NCBI GenBank assembly: GCA_007695015.1 | Contig: REEN01000073.1 | Location: 1 to 60,851 of the forward strand | DNA length: 60,851 nucleotides | Direction: 5' to 3' | Source: Marinilabiliales bacterium | GTDB lineage: Bacteria; Bacteroidota; Bacteroidia; Bacteroidales; PUMT01 | Part shown: piece after piece, positions 42,492-55,703 of the stretch | Layout of the letters: every line of letters begins with the position of its first letter | How positions within the stretch are numbered: position 1 is the stretch's first letter | Notes under the pieces: model-generated | Databases searched by the model: none | What the model saw: only the letters and a program-made list of their open reading frames with translations | What the model was told of the DNA's origin: nothing | Made by a program: the position numbers and the translations under genes

Positions 42492-43661
42492 ATGGATTTT
42501 GATTTTGACAGGATCATTGACCGCACAGGAACAGGATCGGTCAAGAAAGATGCAATGGGCGCATTTTTTGGCCGCAGTGATCTTCTGCCCATGTGGGTTG
42601 CAGATATGGACTTCAGGGTGCCGGAGTGTGTAATTGAGGCTATCAGAAAGCGCGCCGATCACGGTATTTTTGGTTACCCGGTTGTTACAGCCGGGTTTTA
42701 TGACGCAATAGTCACATGGATGAAAAAGAGGCATGGCTGGGAAGTCAGTCCCGACTGGATCCTCTTTACCCCGGGAATCGTGCCGGCCCTTACCATGTCG
42801 GTTATGGTTTATACTGAACCGGGTGACAGGGTCCTGTTGCAGTCGCCCGTATACCCGCCTTTCTTCTCTTCCATAAAAGACAACAAACGGGAGCTGGTAA
42901 ACAATACCCTGATTGAAAAGGAGGGACGGTACGTCATTGATTTTGACCGGCTGGACACCCTTCTTAAGAGCGGCGTAAAGATGATGTTCTTCTGCAACCC
43001 TCATAATCCGGCAGGGCGGGTGTGGACCAAAGAGGAGGTGTTGAAAGTGGTGGAACTTTGCAGAAATCACGATGTTGTGCTCATATCAGATGAAATACAT
43101 TCTGACCTGATCTTCAGGGAACACCGTCATATTCCTGCCCCCCTTGCCGGAGCAGGTCACGATAACATGGTCGTCTGCATGGCGCCAAGCAAGACATTCA
43201 ACCTTGCAGGCATGGCTTCCGCCTTCATGATAATTCCCGATACAGTACTCAGGAACAAGATGAAGGGATTACTGCAGAACCTCCATATACATTACGGAAG
43301 TATTTTTGGGTTGACAGCGCTCCAGGCAGCCTATGAAGGAGGTGAGGGCTGGCTTGAGGCGCTCCTTATTTACCTTAAGAAAAACCTTGATACTGTTGAG
43401 GATTTTTTTGGTGAGAAAATACCACAGATAAAGCCGGTAATACCTGAAGGAACTTACCTGGTATGGCTGGATTGCAGGAACATGGGCATGGATGATGCAG
43501 CTCTGAAGGAGTTTTTCACCGGCAGGGCACGTGTTGCAATGAATCCGGGGACCGCTTTCGGACCCGGGGGAGAGGGTTTTTACAGGATGAATGCCGGATG
43601 CCCGCGCAGTACACTATTGGAAGCTCTTGACCGAATCAGGGATGCATGGGATACCCGTTAG
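42492..43661 (+). CDS. patB: MalY/PatB-type PLP-dependent aminotransferase or C-S lyase
   Basis: Fold type I PLP enzyme of 389 residues. The opening NRTGTGSVKKD-like segment and MWVADMDF (35-42) are characteristic of MalY/PatB cystathionine beta-lyase-like proteins. PLP-binding features are FFCNPHNPAGRVW (166-178), the Asp-containing LISDEIHSDL (198-207) and the Schiff-base lysine Lys234 in SKTFNLAG. The likely reaction is cleavage of cystathionine or cysteine to a thiol, pyruvate and ammonia. The gene stands alone, convergent to trmD. The substrate is not decided. Confidence 0.9.
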   Translation: MDFDFDRIIDRTGTGSVKKDAMGAFFGRSDLLPMWVADMDFRVPECVIEAIRKRADHGIFGYPVVTAGFYDAIVTWMKKRHGWEVSPDWILFTPGIVPALTMSVMVYTEPGDRVLLQSPVYPPFFSSIKDNKRELVNNTLIEKEGRYVIDFDRLDTLLKSGVKMMFFCNPHNPAGRVWTKEEVLKVVELCRNHDVVLISDEIHSDLIFREHRHIPAPLAGAGHDNMVVCMAPSKTFNLAGMASAFMIIPDTVLRNKMKGLLQNLHIHYGSIFGLTALQAAYEGGEGWLEALLIYLKKNLDTVEDFFGEKIPQIKPVIPEGTYLVWLDCRNMGMDDAALKEFFTGRARVAMNPGTAFGPGGEGFYRMNAGCPRSTLLEALDRIRDAWDTR

Positions 43662-43670
43662 CCCCTGGCC

Positions 43671-43771
43671 ATTCCTCCTCTTTCCCTTCCGGAATATCAA
43701 TTATGGATTTGTTGAACAGGGCGTTAAGCTGCATAACTGGTTATTCCTCCTCTTTTCCTTCCAGAAGATCA
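43671..43771. repeat. Imperfect 29-bp direct repeat at the trmD 3' end
   Basis: Bases 43743-43771 (the end of trmD, encoding LEGKEEE and part of the stop) recur at 43671-43699 with 26 of 29 identical, 72 bp away. The distal copy lies in the gap between trmD and the convergent aminotransferase gene. Confidence 0.75.
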
Positions 43772-44430
43772 GGCCTTAGTTCCCTGGTGCGCTCGAGGGA
43801 TTGCTCAAGTTTCCATTCTGCGATCTTTTTTTCATTACCGGAGAGCAGTACCGGGGGAACTTCCCATCCCCTGTAGTTTGCAGGGCGGGTATAGACAGGG
43901 GGTGCCAGAAGGTTGTCCTGAAAAGAATCTGTCAGGGCGCTGGTTTCATCTGATATTGCCCCGGGGAGGAGCCTAACTGTACAATCTGTTACGACCGCCG
44001 CAGCAAGTTCACCACCGGTCAGCACGTAGTCCCCCATAGAGATCTCCATTGTGACAAGGTGGTCACGAACCCTTTGATCTATTCCTTTGTAATGTCCGCA
44101 AAGAAGTATAATATTATCAAGCGTCGAGAGCCTGTTGGCCATTTTCTGGGAAAATCTTTCTCCGTCGGGCGACAAATAGATTATTTCATCGTACTCCCTC
44201 TCTTTTGTGAGGTGCTGAACAGCGCGGTCAACAGGCTCGATCATCATCACCATCCCCGCATCACCGCTGAATGCATAGTCATCCACCCGCCTGTGCCTGT
44301 CGGTTGCAAAATCACGGATGTTGTGAACCCTTATTGTTACTGTTCCCTTGTCAGCGGCTCTTTTGATTATGGAGTGGCTCAGGAAGCTGTCCAGCAATTC
44401 AGGCAGTACAGTGAGTATATCTATACGCAT
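43741..44430 (-). CDS. trmD: tRNA (guanine-N1)-methyltransferase
   Basis: Methylates G37 of tRNAs using SAM, preventing frameshifting. The 229-residue protein has the SPOUT/TrmD marks: [17 protein letters not shown], the [13 protein letters not shown] loop, [12 protein letters not shown] and the knot segment [15 protein letters not shown]. The end of the protein, EGKEEE, is charged and lies in a region echoed by a direct repeat just downstream. It is not in the usual rpsP-rimM-trmD-rplS operon here. A full -7 box lies very close upstream. Confidence 0.95.
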   Translation of the reverse strand: MRIDILTVLPELLDSFLSHSIIKRAADKGTVTIRVHNIRDFATDRHRRVDDYAFSGDAGMVMMIEPVDRAVQHLTKEREYDEIIYLSPDGERFSQKMANRLSTLDNIILLCGHYKGIDQRVRDHLVTMEISMGDYVLTGGELAAAVVTDCTVRLLPGAISDETSALTDSFQDNLLAPPVYTRPANYRGWEVPPVLLSGNEKKIAEWKLEQSLERTRELRPDLLEGKEEE

Positions 44431-44444
44431 GATGCTTTTTTATG

Positions 44445-44452
44445 CAAAAATA
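44445..44452 (-). promoter_or_regulatory. Probable -7 promoter box for trmD
   Basis: On the minus strand TATTTTTG matches TAnnTTTG in full, 14 bp before the trmD start codon, predicting a very short leader. No -33 element was found. Confidence 0.35.
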
Positions 44453-44558
44453 TAATAAAAAGGCAGAATGTACGGTCTGGATAATGAACCGGTAAGATCA
44501 CAGGCCGATTTTGTGCAATTTATGATGCCACATATTATAGGTTAAACATATATTTTCG

Positions 44559-44566
44559 TACTTTTG
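44559..44566 (+). promoter_or_regulatory. Probable -7 promoter box for the DUF349-pyrG-yidC operon
   Basis: TACTTTTG matches TAnnTTTG in full, 63 bp before the DUF349 gene start. No -33 TTTG at normal spacing. Confidence 0.4.
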
Positions 44567-44629
44567 AACCCGTTATAGACAATGGTGCTATTGGCAAGGT
44601 GAGCTTTAAACCTTGAAAAACTGCCTCGT

Positions 44630-48333
<3,704 letters not shown>

Positions 48334-48359
48334 TCTTAATATAATATATAAGCATTTTT

Positions 48360-50294
48360 ATGGACAGGAACTCAATAACAGGCATCATTCTTATTGCGCT
48401 GATACTTATAGTTTTCAGTGTTATGAACCGGCCTTCCCAGGAGGATCTTGAAGCTGCAAGGAGAAGGCAGGATTCACTGGAGATGATAAGGCAGCAGCAG
48501 ATTGAGGAAGAAGCCAGGCAGGCAGAAGCACAGACGTTGGCAGATGAGCCATTCACTGAAGATCTTTTTGAGGATGAGCCGGACTCCTTAAGCGTAATGG
48601 AGGAGCTGGTTAACCGGTATGGCGATTTTGCCCGGTCGGCCATTGGCGAAGAGAGGATATTTACCATAGAAAATGAAAATGTAAAGCTCGATGTTTCTTC
48701 CAGGGGTGGCAGGCCATGGTCTGTAGAGTTGAAGGAATTCCAGACATGGGATTCTCTTCCACTCATATTATTTGAGGGTGATAACAATATATTCGGTCTT
48801 AATTTCTTTTCACAGAACAGGAGTATTTCCACGAACACTCTCTATTTTGTTCCCGTGCCCGCAGAACAGGTTGTTTCTGTTGACGGGGGAGAGACACTTG
48901 CAATGCGGCTTTATGCAGGAGATGATAGTTACATAGAGTATGTATACAGGCTTGCTCCCGGAAGCTACATGGTTGATTTCAATATTAACATGGTGGGAAT
49001 GGACAGGTATCTGGGAGCCGGAGCCAGCTTTATTGACCTGCGATGGGAGATTGACCTTCCGGGCCAGGAGAGGGGGAGCAAGAATGAGAATAACTATTCA
49101 ACGATACAGTACAAGTTCCTTAACGATGATGTAGATAAGCTTTCCGAGCGATCTGACAGGGGGTATGAGGAGTTGCGTACCCGGATAAAGTGGATTGCAT
49201 TCAAGCAGCAGTTCTTTTCGTCCGTTCTTATTGCAGGTGATCATTTTTCAAGCGCGATTGTCGAGCAGGAGAGGATTGAGGACGGCCGTTACCTCAGGCA
49301 TTATGTGGCAGATATTCGGCTTCCGATTGAAAACAGTGCCAGGGAAGTGATTCCGATGCAGTTCTATTTCGGTCCGAACCATTACAGCACCCTCAGAGCC
49401 TATTCACAGCAATATGAAGCTGCCAACAATTATAATCCTCAATTGTACAGGATGGTGCCTCTTGGCTGGGGCATTTTCGGATGGGTAAACCGCTTTGTGG
49501 TTATACCGGTTTTCAACTTCCTTGAACGATATATCAGCAACTACGGGATCATAATACTCCTGCTCACAATTTTCATCAAGATAATTGTCTTTCCGCTGAC
49601 TTACAAGTCCTATGTCTCAACCTCAAAGATGAGGGTTCTAAAACCACAGATTGATGAGATAAATGAAAAGATTCCCAAGGATAAGGCCATGGAGAGGCAG
49701 CAGGCAACCATGAACCTGTATAAACGTGCCGGTGTTAATCCTATGGGAGGATGTCTGCCAATGCTTATACAGCTTCCTATACTGATCGCATTGTTCAGGT
49801 TCTTTCCCACCTCCTTTGAGCTGAGGCAGGAAAGCTTTTTGTGGGCCACAGACCTTTCCACATATGATTCCATACTTGACCTGCCGTTCACCATACCGTG
49901 GTACGGTGATCATGTAAGCCTGTTCACCCTGCTCATGTGTGTTTCGACGGTAATCTATACAAGGATGAATTCGCAGATGACTGCCAGCTCAAGCCAGATG
50001 CCCGGAATGCAGATGATGATGTACATGATGCCGGTTATGCTCCTGTTTATATTCAACGACTTTGCATCGGCCCTGAGTTACTACTATTTTCTTACCAATA
50101 TGATAACTTTCGGGCAGCAGGCAATCATAAAACGCTTTGTTGATGACGAGGAGCTTTTACGAAGGCTTAATGAGCACAAGAAGAAACCTGTTACCAAATC
50201 CAAGTTCCAGAAAAGGCTTGAGGAAGTAGCCAAAAAGCGCGGGGTAAAGACTCCTCCGGCTAAGGGGAAAAAGCCCGGTTCAAAAAAGAAGTAA
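48360..50294 (+). CDS. yidC: Membrane protein insertase YidC
   Basis: Inserts and folds inner-membrane proteins, with or without SecYEG. The 644-residue protein is the long, Gram-negative form: an N-terminal TM (about 7-22, GIILIALILIVFSVM), a large periplasmic beta-domain (about 90-370), then the conserved five-TM core with NYGIIILLLTIFIKIIVFPLT, the conserved YKRAGVNPMGGCLPMLIQLPI loop, and two closing TMs (LFIFNDFASALSYYYFLTN). The C-terminal tail is very basic (KKPGSKKK), as expected for ribosome contact. It is the last gene of its operon. Confidence 0.97.
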   Translation: MDRNSITGIILIALILIVFSVMNRPSQEDLEAARRRQDSLEMIRQQQIEEEARQAEAQTLADEPFTEDLFEDEPDSLSVMEELVNRYGDFARSAIGEERIFTIENENVKLDVSSRGGRPWSVELKEFQTWDSLPLILFEGDNNIFGLNFFSQNRSISTNTLYFVPVPAEQVVSVDGGETLAMRLYAGDDSYIEYVYRLAPGSYMVDFNINMVGMDRYLGAGASFIDLRWEIDLPGQERGSKNENNYSTIQYKFLNDDVDKLSERSDRGYEELRTRIKWIAFKQQFFSSVLIAGDHFSSAIVEQERIEDGRYLRHYVADIRLPIENSAREVIPMQFYFGPNHYSTLRAYSQQYEAANNYNPQLYRMVPLGWGIFGWVNRFVVIPVFNFLERYISNYGIIILLLTIFIKIIVFPLTYKSYVSTSKMRVLKPQIDEINEKIPKDKAMERQQATMNLYKRAGVNPMGGCLPMLIQLPILIALFRFFPTSFELRQESFLWATDLSTYDSILDLPFTIPWYGDHVSLFTLLMCVSTVIYTRMNSQMTASSSQMPGMQMMMYMMPVMLLFIFNDFASALSYYYFLTNMITFGQQAIIKRFVDDEELLRRLNEHKKKPVTKSKFQKRLEEVAKKRGVKTPPAKGKKPGSKKK

Positions 50295-50440
50295 CGATTC
50301 AGTCCGGGCCGGTATCTGCTAACTAAAGAGACATGTTTCGTCTGACTGTTGATCAGGCTTATAAAGGATGCAGCGTTTCAGCGCGGGGCCCTGGGGCAGT
50401 CATCATTGGCGGGCGTTCCGGTGCCAGGGCAGTAGCAAGG

Positions 50441-50905
50441 TCATTTCTCAAGTATGAATGCTTTGCCCTCAACTATGGGAAGTGATTTCCCGTTATGAAT
50501 AACCAAAGTGTAGGGGTGATAATTGCATCCATCACGCCTCTCCAGCTCAACAACCACATTAAGTGTGTCTGTCTCCAATTCATTGAGGACCAAATAGAAG
50601 GTGTCGCTCCTTCCAGTGAGACTTATCATGGGCAACTGTGCCGAGACCATCTCAACCAGGTCGCCGTCGGGTTCCGGCTCTATGTTGACAATAAGGTCAT
50701 TTCTCTGTCCATTTAACAGGTAATAGACACCAATTTCACTGGTATTATAAACTCCTGTACCAATCAGGTCTGCACCTGATTCAGCGCCTACAAGGCTGAA
50801 GCGGAAAGCATCCGGGTGAACTGAACACTCCTCTTTTTTGCACGCAATTGCAGCAATTAGTGTTGCAATTAAAATCATAAAGAAGAATAACCAATGTTTT
50901 TTCAT
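50441..50905 (-). CDS. Small lipoprotein of unknown function
   Basis: Not recognised. The 154-residue protein has a signal peptide and a lipobox IAAIAC (Cys22) followed by KKEE, an acidic/basic mix. The mature part is beta-rich. It has two further cysteines (in KKEEC and DGCNYHPYTL) that could pair. It lies 126 bp downstream of carB on the same strand with a 17-bp palindrome between them. Confidence 0.65.
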   Translation of the reverse strand: MKKHWLFFFMILIATLIAAIACKKEECSVHPDAFRFSLVGAESGADLIGTGVYNTSEIGVYYLLNGQRNDLIVNIEPEPDGDLVEMVSAQLPMISLTGRSDTFYLVLNELETDTLNVVVELERRDGCNYHPYTLVIHNGKSLPIVEGKAFILEK

Positions 50906-50954
50906 TTTATTCAGTTTAATATTGACGGGGCTGGTTGATTATGCATGACATAAT

Positions 50955-50971
50955 TATCCGGTAACCGGATA
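50955..50971. promoter_or_regulatory. 17-bp perfect palindrome between carB and the lipoprotein gene
   Basis: TATCCGGT-A-ACCGGATA is a perfect odd palindrome. It is GC-rich in its core and 50 bp before the lipoprotein gene start. On the minus strand no T-run follows, so an operator or an mRNA stem is more likely than a terminator; on the plus strand CCACCTTTTT follows, giving weak terminator potential in the opposite direction. Confidence 0.45.
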
Positions 50972-51031
50972 CCACCTTTTTACCGTGAATAATATTTTAT
51001 ACGGTTAAGGTGCCGGGAATGTTTCCATCGG

Positions 51032-54000
51032 TTACTGGTACTCACCCCAGCTTTTGATAGCCAGGTCATCAGGCTTAAGCCGGCAGATGGCATATATGAA
51101 TGCGGATGCCAGTCTAGCGTTGGTAATCAAAGGGATATTGTAATCGATTGCGGCCCGTCTGATGTGATAGTCGTTATATAATTCACCCTTGGAGAGATTT
51201 TTGGGTATGTTTATGACAAGATCAATCTTTTTGCTCTTTATATACTCCAGGGTGTTGGGGTGCTTGTCCTCATCCGGCCAGTGCAACAGGGTGCAGGGTA
51301 TACCGTTATCTTTCAGAAATTTCTGTGTACCCCTTGTTCCAAAAAGCCTGTACTCCCGTTCATGCAGCATCCTCGCACTGATCAGCATCTCGATCTTTGA
51401 CCGTGGCGGGCCGGTTGAGAGAAGGATGTTCTTTTTAGGAATGCTGTAACCGACAGAGAGCATCGCATTCAGGATTGCCTCGTAGTAATCTTCACCAAGA
51501 CAACCAACCTCACCAGTGGAAGCCATTTCAACTCCAAGCACCGGATCTGCTTTTTGTAGTCTTGAAAAAGAGAATTGGGGTGCCTTTACCCCCACATAAT
51601 CAAGCTCAAATAATGATTCTGAAGGCTTTTCAACCTTTTCGCCAAGCATTGCCCTGGTAGCAATCTCAATCAGGTTGCATTTAAGCACTTTGGATACGAA
51701 AGGAAAGCTCCTGGAGGCTCTGAGGTTACACTCTATCACTTTTATATCGTTGTCCCGGGCAAGGAACTGGATATTGAACGGGCCGCTTATATTAAGTTTT
51801 CCGGCAATCTGTTTTGAGATTCGTTTCACCCTGCGTGTTGTCTCGAGGTATAGCTTCTGAGGAGGGAATACAATGGTTGCATCGCCTGAATGGACACCGG
51901 CAAACTCAACATGTTCAGATATGGCATAAACAATGACCTCCCCGTCTTTGGCTACAGCATCGAATTCAATTTCCTTGGCATTCTCAATAAATTCTGAGAC
52001 TACCACAGGGTATTGTTTTGATACGTTGGCGGCCAGCTCCAGGAAGTGGTCAAGCTCATCGGCGTTGGATACCACGTTCATGGCGGCTCCGGACAGAACG
52101 TATGAAGGTCTTACAAGAACCGGGAAACCAACTTCGGCGGTGAACCTGTGAATATCTTTTACGGTAGTGAGCTCTTTCCACCGTGGCTGGTCAATTCCCA
52201 GGGAATCCAGCATTGATGAGAATTTATACCTGTCCTCTGCCTGATCGATGGATTCAGGACTGGTGCCCAGGATGGTGACCCCACCCTTGTATAGACGCAT
52301 TGCCAGGTTGTTCGGGATCTGTCCGCCGACAGAAACTATTGCGCCAACCGGATCTTCTATATCAATGATATCCATCACCCGCTCGTAAGTCAGTTCATCA
52401 AAATAGAGCGCGTCACATACATCATAATCAGTGCTTACCGTTTCAGGGTTGTAATTAATCATAACCGACCGCAGTCCTTTCCTGCGTATCGTCTCCACAG
52501 CGTTAACGCTGCACCAGTCAAATTCAACGCTGCTTCCTATGCGGTATGCCCCTGACCCGAGAACAACAACCGATTCCTTCCCCTCCTTCCTTATTGGATC
52601 GCTTTCCGTTCCATGATAGGTCAGGTAAAGGTAATTGGTCTGTGCGGGAAACTCAGCAGCAAGTGTATCAATCTGTTTCACTACGGGCAAAACTCCAAGT
52701 TTTTTCCTGTGCTCCCTGACAATGAGTGAATACTCTGTAGGTGCCCCGCCGGTATTCCTGCAGAGTACCCGTCCAATCTGGAAATCAGAGAATCCGGCTT
52801 TCTTGGCTTCCATAAGCAGGTTTCCGGGTACATCTTCGATCCTGCTGTATGGAGTGAGTTGGAAATGAATATCTGTAATGTTCTTAAGTTTGTAGAGGAA
52901 CCACCTGTCGATCTTTGTGAGCTCATGGATCTCGTCAATCGTGAAATTGTGTCTGAGCGCCATCGAGATTGTGAAGATGCGCATGTCGGTCGGGTTTGAT
53001 AACAGGTCTTCTATCTCGCTTCTTATATCTGTTTCAATCTCCCTGTTTTCAACAAACCCGTGCATGCCCTGTCCGATCATTCGCAGACCCTTTTGGAGGG
53101 CCTCCTCAAAGTTGCGCCCAATGGCCATTACCTCTCCAACGCTTTTCATGCTGCTCCCGATCTCCTTTGAAACGCCACTGAATTTACCCAGGTCCCATCT
53201 CGGGATCTTTACTACCACGTAGTCAAGCGCAGGCTCAAAGAATGCAGGGGTGGTGCGTGTGACCATATTCTTAAGCTCATGCAGCCCGTACCCCAGCGCA
53301 AGTTTTGCAGCGATAAATGCAAGCGGGTACCCAGTGGCCTTGGAGGCAAGTGCACTTGACCGGGACAGCCTTGCATTCACTTCTATAACCCTGTAATCTT
53401 CAGACTTAGGGTCAAGCGCGTATTGCACATTACATTCACCTACAATGCCTATATGCCTTACTATGCTTATAGCAATCTCCCTTAGCTTATGATATTCGTT
53501 GTTGGTAAGTGTTTGCGAAGGGGCCACCACAATGCTCTCACCTGTGTGAATACCCAGGGGGTCAAAGTTTTCCATGTTACATACGGTGATGCAGTTGTCA
53601 TACTGGTCACGCACCACCTCGTATTCTATCTCCTTCCACCCTTTAAGCGACTTCTCCACAAGGATCTGTTCTGTATGGGCGAATGCTTTGTTGGCAAGGC
53701 TTTCAAGTTCATTAACATTGTTGCAGAATCCGCTTCCCTGCCCCCCCAGCGCATAACCGGCCCTTATTATTACCGGGTATCCAAGCTTTTCAGCGGCTTT
53801 TTTTGCATCTTTCAGGTTGGTTACTGCCGTGCTGTTTATTGTTTTTACACCTATCTCATTCAGTTTATTAACAAAAAGCTCGCGGTCTTCCGTATTCATA
53901 ATTGCTTCAACCTGGGTACCCAGGACGCGGACCCTATTCTTTTCCAGTACCCCGCTACGGTAAAGTGCAACTCCGCAGTTCAATGCCGTCTGTCCTCCGA

Positions 54001-54268
54001 AAGCCAGCAGAATTCCCTGCGGCTTCTCCTTTTTGATCACCTTCTCAACAAAAAAAGGTGTGACGGGAAGGAAATAGATGGTGTCGGCAATGCCTTCCGA
54101 GGTCTGGACGGTTGCAATATTGGGATTTATCAGGACGGTGTGTATCCCCTCCTCCTTAAGGGCCTTGAGGGCCTGTGACCCTGAATAGTCAAATTCTCCC
54201 GCTTCACCAATTTTAAGGGCTCCGGAGCCTATTACAAGGACTTTTTTTATTTTCTTGTCGATCTTCAT
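51032..54268 (-). CDS. carB: Carbamoyl-phosphate synthase large subunit
   Basis: Makes carbamoyl phosphate from ammonia (channelled from CarA), bicarbonate and two ATP, for arginine and pyrimidine synthesis. The 1078-residue protein is full length. Two homologous ATP-grasp halves are visible: the first opens IKKVLVIGSGALKIGEAGEFDYSGSQA and the second, near residue 570, opens VVVLGSGAYRIGSSVEFDWCSVNAVE. ATP-grasp segments with VEVNARLSRSSALASKATGYPLA and IECNLRASRSFPFVSKV are in place. The C-terminal allosteric MGS-like domain follows. It is 109 bp after carA on the same strand. Confidence 0.98.
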   Translation of the reverse strand: MKIDKKIKKVLVIGSGALKIGEAGEFDYSGSQALKALKEEGIHTVLINPNIATVQTSEGIADTIYFLPVTPFFVEKVIKKEKPQGILLAFGGQTALNCGVALYRSGVLEKNRVRVLGTQVEAIMNTEDRELFVNKLNEIGVKTINSTAVTNLKDAKKAAEKLGYPVIIRAGYALGGQGSGFCNNVNELESLANKAFAHTEQILVEKSLKGWKEIEYEVVRDQYDNCITVCNMENFDPLGIHTGESIVVAPSQTLTNNEYHKLREIAISIVRHIGIVGECNVQYALDPKSEDYRVIEVNARLSRSSALASKATGYPLAFIAAKLALGYGLHELKNMVTRTTPAFFEPALDYVVVKIPRWDLGKFSGVSKEIGSSMKSVGEVMAIGRNFEEALQKGLRMIGQGMHGFVENREIETDIRSEIEDLLSNPTDMRIFTISMALRHNFTIDEIHELTKIDRWFLYKLKNITDIHFQLTPYSRIEDVPGNLLMEAKKAGFSDFQIGRVLCRNTGGAPTEYSLIVREHRKKLGVLPVVKQIDTLAAEFPAQTNYLYLTYHGTESDPIRKEGKESVVVLGSGAYRIGSSVEFDWCSVNAVETIRRKGLRSVMINYNPETVSTDYDVCDALYFDELTYERVMDIIDIEDPVGAIVSVGGQIPNNLAMRLYKGGVTILGTSPESIDQAEDRYKFSSMLDSLGIDQPRWKELTTVKDIHRFTAEVGFPVLVRPSYVLSGAAMNVVSNADELDHFLELAANVSKQYPVVVSEFIENAKEIEFDAVAKDGEVIVYAISEHVEFAGVHSGDATIVFPPQKLYLETTRRVKRISKQIAGKLNISGPFNIQFLARDNDIKVIECNLRASRSFPFVSKVLKCNLIEIATRAMLGEKVEKPSESLFELDYVGVKAPQFSFSRLQKADPVLGVEMASTGEVGCLGEDYYEAILNAMLSVGYSIPKKNILLSTGPPRSKIEMLISARMLHEREYRLFGTRGTQKFLKDNGIPCTLLHWPDEDKHPNTLEYIKSKKIDLVINIPKNLSKGELYNDYHIRRAAIDYNIPLITNARLASAFIYAICRLKPDDLAIKSWGEYQ

Positions 54269-54377
54269 TTTACAGGGCAGATTATCGTTTGATTATTGGT
54301 TATTAACCGGGCCGGCCCGAAATGTGCCATACCCGGGAAAGCAAGTAGTTGAATCAGCGAAAAAGCGGACCGGTTTC

Positions 54378-55493
54378 TCATTTTTTACTTTTTTTGAGCA
54401 TCCCGGCAAATTCATCAAAGAGAAAATCAGTGTCTGTCGGACCGCTGGCCGCTTCCGGGTGAAACTGTGTGGAGAAGAAAGGCTTCTTTTTGTGCTTTAT
54501 GCCCTCATTTGTATTGTCATTGAGATTCACAAAGAACTCTTCCCACTCTTTACCCAGTGAACCCATGTCACTGGCATAACCGTGGTTCTGCGATGTGATG
54601 AAACACCTGTTGGTATTCTTCATCAGCACTGGCTGGTTGTGGCTTCTGTGGCCGTATGGCAGCTTGTAGGTATTGCCGCCGGCAGCAAGTGCCAGGAGCT
54701 GGTTGCCAAGGCAAATGCCGAATACAGGCTTGTCACCTTCCAGTGCTTTAGAGAGGTGCTTGATAGCAGGGGTGAGTATCCGCGGATCACCCGGGCCGTT
54801 CGATATGAACAACCCGTCATAGTCCATTCCGTGGTAGTCGTAATCCCACGGCACCCTTATAACCGTAATGTCCCGGTGCATCAGCCTCCTTATGATATTT
54901 GACTTTACTCCGCAATCAACAAGCACCACTTTGTAGCTGCCTTTTCCGTAAGTAATTACTTTTTTGGTGCTTACCTTTTCCACCATATTCATCTTGTCAG
55001 TCTCAACAAAAGCCGTGTCGACATTGTCAAAGATCAGTTTTCCCGGCATAACCCCATGCTCCCTCAGATGGGTGGTGAGCGCCCTGGTATCAATACCCGA
55101 TATGGCAGGTATCTTGTTCTCTATAAGCCACCTGGACAGGGTTTTCCAGGAGTTCCAGTGGCTGCTTTCGAATGAATATTCAGAGATTACCAGTGCGGTT
55201 ATGTGAATTTTTTCAGATTCAAAATGTCGCAGCAATCCCCCCTCCTTATGCATCGGGGGTACCCCGTAGTTGCCGATAAGAGGATATGTTAGCACCAGGA
55301 TCTGTCCCTCATAGGAAGGGTCGGTGAGGCTCTCGGGATATCCCGACATTGCGGTATTGAACACTACTTCGCCTGACAGGCTCTGCCGGTATCCGAATGA
55401 TTGTCCGCTGAAAACTGTTCCGTCCTGGAGAATTAACTGCACTGGTTTGTGCAGGTCGGCTGCAAGGCCTTGATAGTTATGTTTCCCGGTCAT
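54378..55493 (-). CDS. carA: Carbamoyl-phosphate synthase small (glutaminase) subunit
   Basis: Releases ammonia from glutamine for CarB. The 371-residue protein has the CarA N-terminal domain (LILQDGTVFSGQSFG, FNTAMSGYPESLTDPSY) and a class I amidotransferase domain with nucleophile Cys261 (FGICLGNQ), His345 and Glu347 (FHPEA). It starts the carA-carB operon, with a full -7 box 69 bp upstream and an inverted repeat in the leader. Confidence 0.98.
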   Translation of the reverse strand: MTGKHNYQGLAADLHKPVQLILQDGTVFSGQSFGYRQSLSGEVVFNTAMSGYPESLTDPSYEGQILVLTYPLIGNYGVPPMHKEGGLLRHFESEKIHITALVISEYSFESSHWNSWKTLSRWLIENKIPAISGIDTRALTTHLREHGVMPGKLIFDNVDTAFVETDKMNMVEKVSTKKVITYGKGSYKVVLVDCGVKSNIIRRLMHRDITVIRVPWDYDYHGMDYDGLFISNGPGDPRILTPAIKHLSKALEGDKPVFGICLGNQLLALAAGGNTYKLPYGHRSHNQPVLMKNTNRCFITSQNHGYASDMGSLGKEWEEFFVNLNDNTNEGIKHKKKPFFSTQFHPEAASGPTDTDFLFDEFAGMLKKSKK

Positions 55494-55521
55494 TTAGTGG
55501 TTTTTTGAATTTGCATCTTCT

Positions 55522-55537
55522 TATGTTGTATAACATA
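55522..55537. promoter_or_regulatory. Inverted repeat in the carA leader
   Basis: TATGTT-GTAT-AACATA, 6-4-6, lies between the carA -7 box and its start codon. It could be an operator or a small leader hairpin in this pyrimidine/arginine operon. It does not resemble a known riboswitch. Confidence 0.3.
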
Positions 55538-55561
55538 GAGAGACAATTATGATCCGGGGTT

Positions 55562-55569
55562 CAAAAATA
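55562..55569 (-). promoter_or_regulatory. Probable -7 promoter box for carAB
   Basis: On the minus strand TATTTTTG matches TAnnTTTG in full, 69 bp before carA. No good -33 element. Confidence 0.4.
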
Positions 55570-55576
55570 CATATTT

Positions 55577-55584
55577 TATTTTTG
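55577..55584 (+). promoter_or_regulatory. Probable -7 promoter box for the TatD-tcdA operon
   Basis: TATTTTTG matches TAnnTTTG in full, about 120 bp before the TatD-like gene. It lies only 7 bp from the opposed carA box, so divergent promoters overlap here too. Confidence 0.35.
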
Positions 55585-55703
55585 TCTGATACTGTTTTAT
55601 ATAAAATACCACACGCTTTTTTTATCCTGAGGATTTATACCTTTGTCCCCGAAACAGGGAAGGCATTATTATAAGTTCTGTCAGCTGTCTGAAAATTAAA
55701 GAG

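Noticed and set aside
53489-54178. 229-residue plus-strand open frame
   Set aside because: It lies opposite carB, which is fully conserved; no motif supports it.
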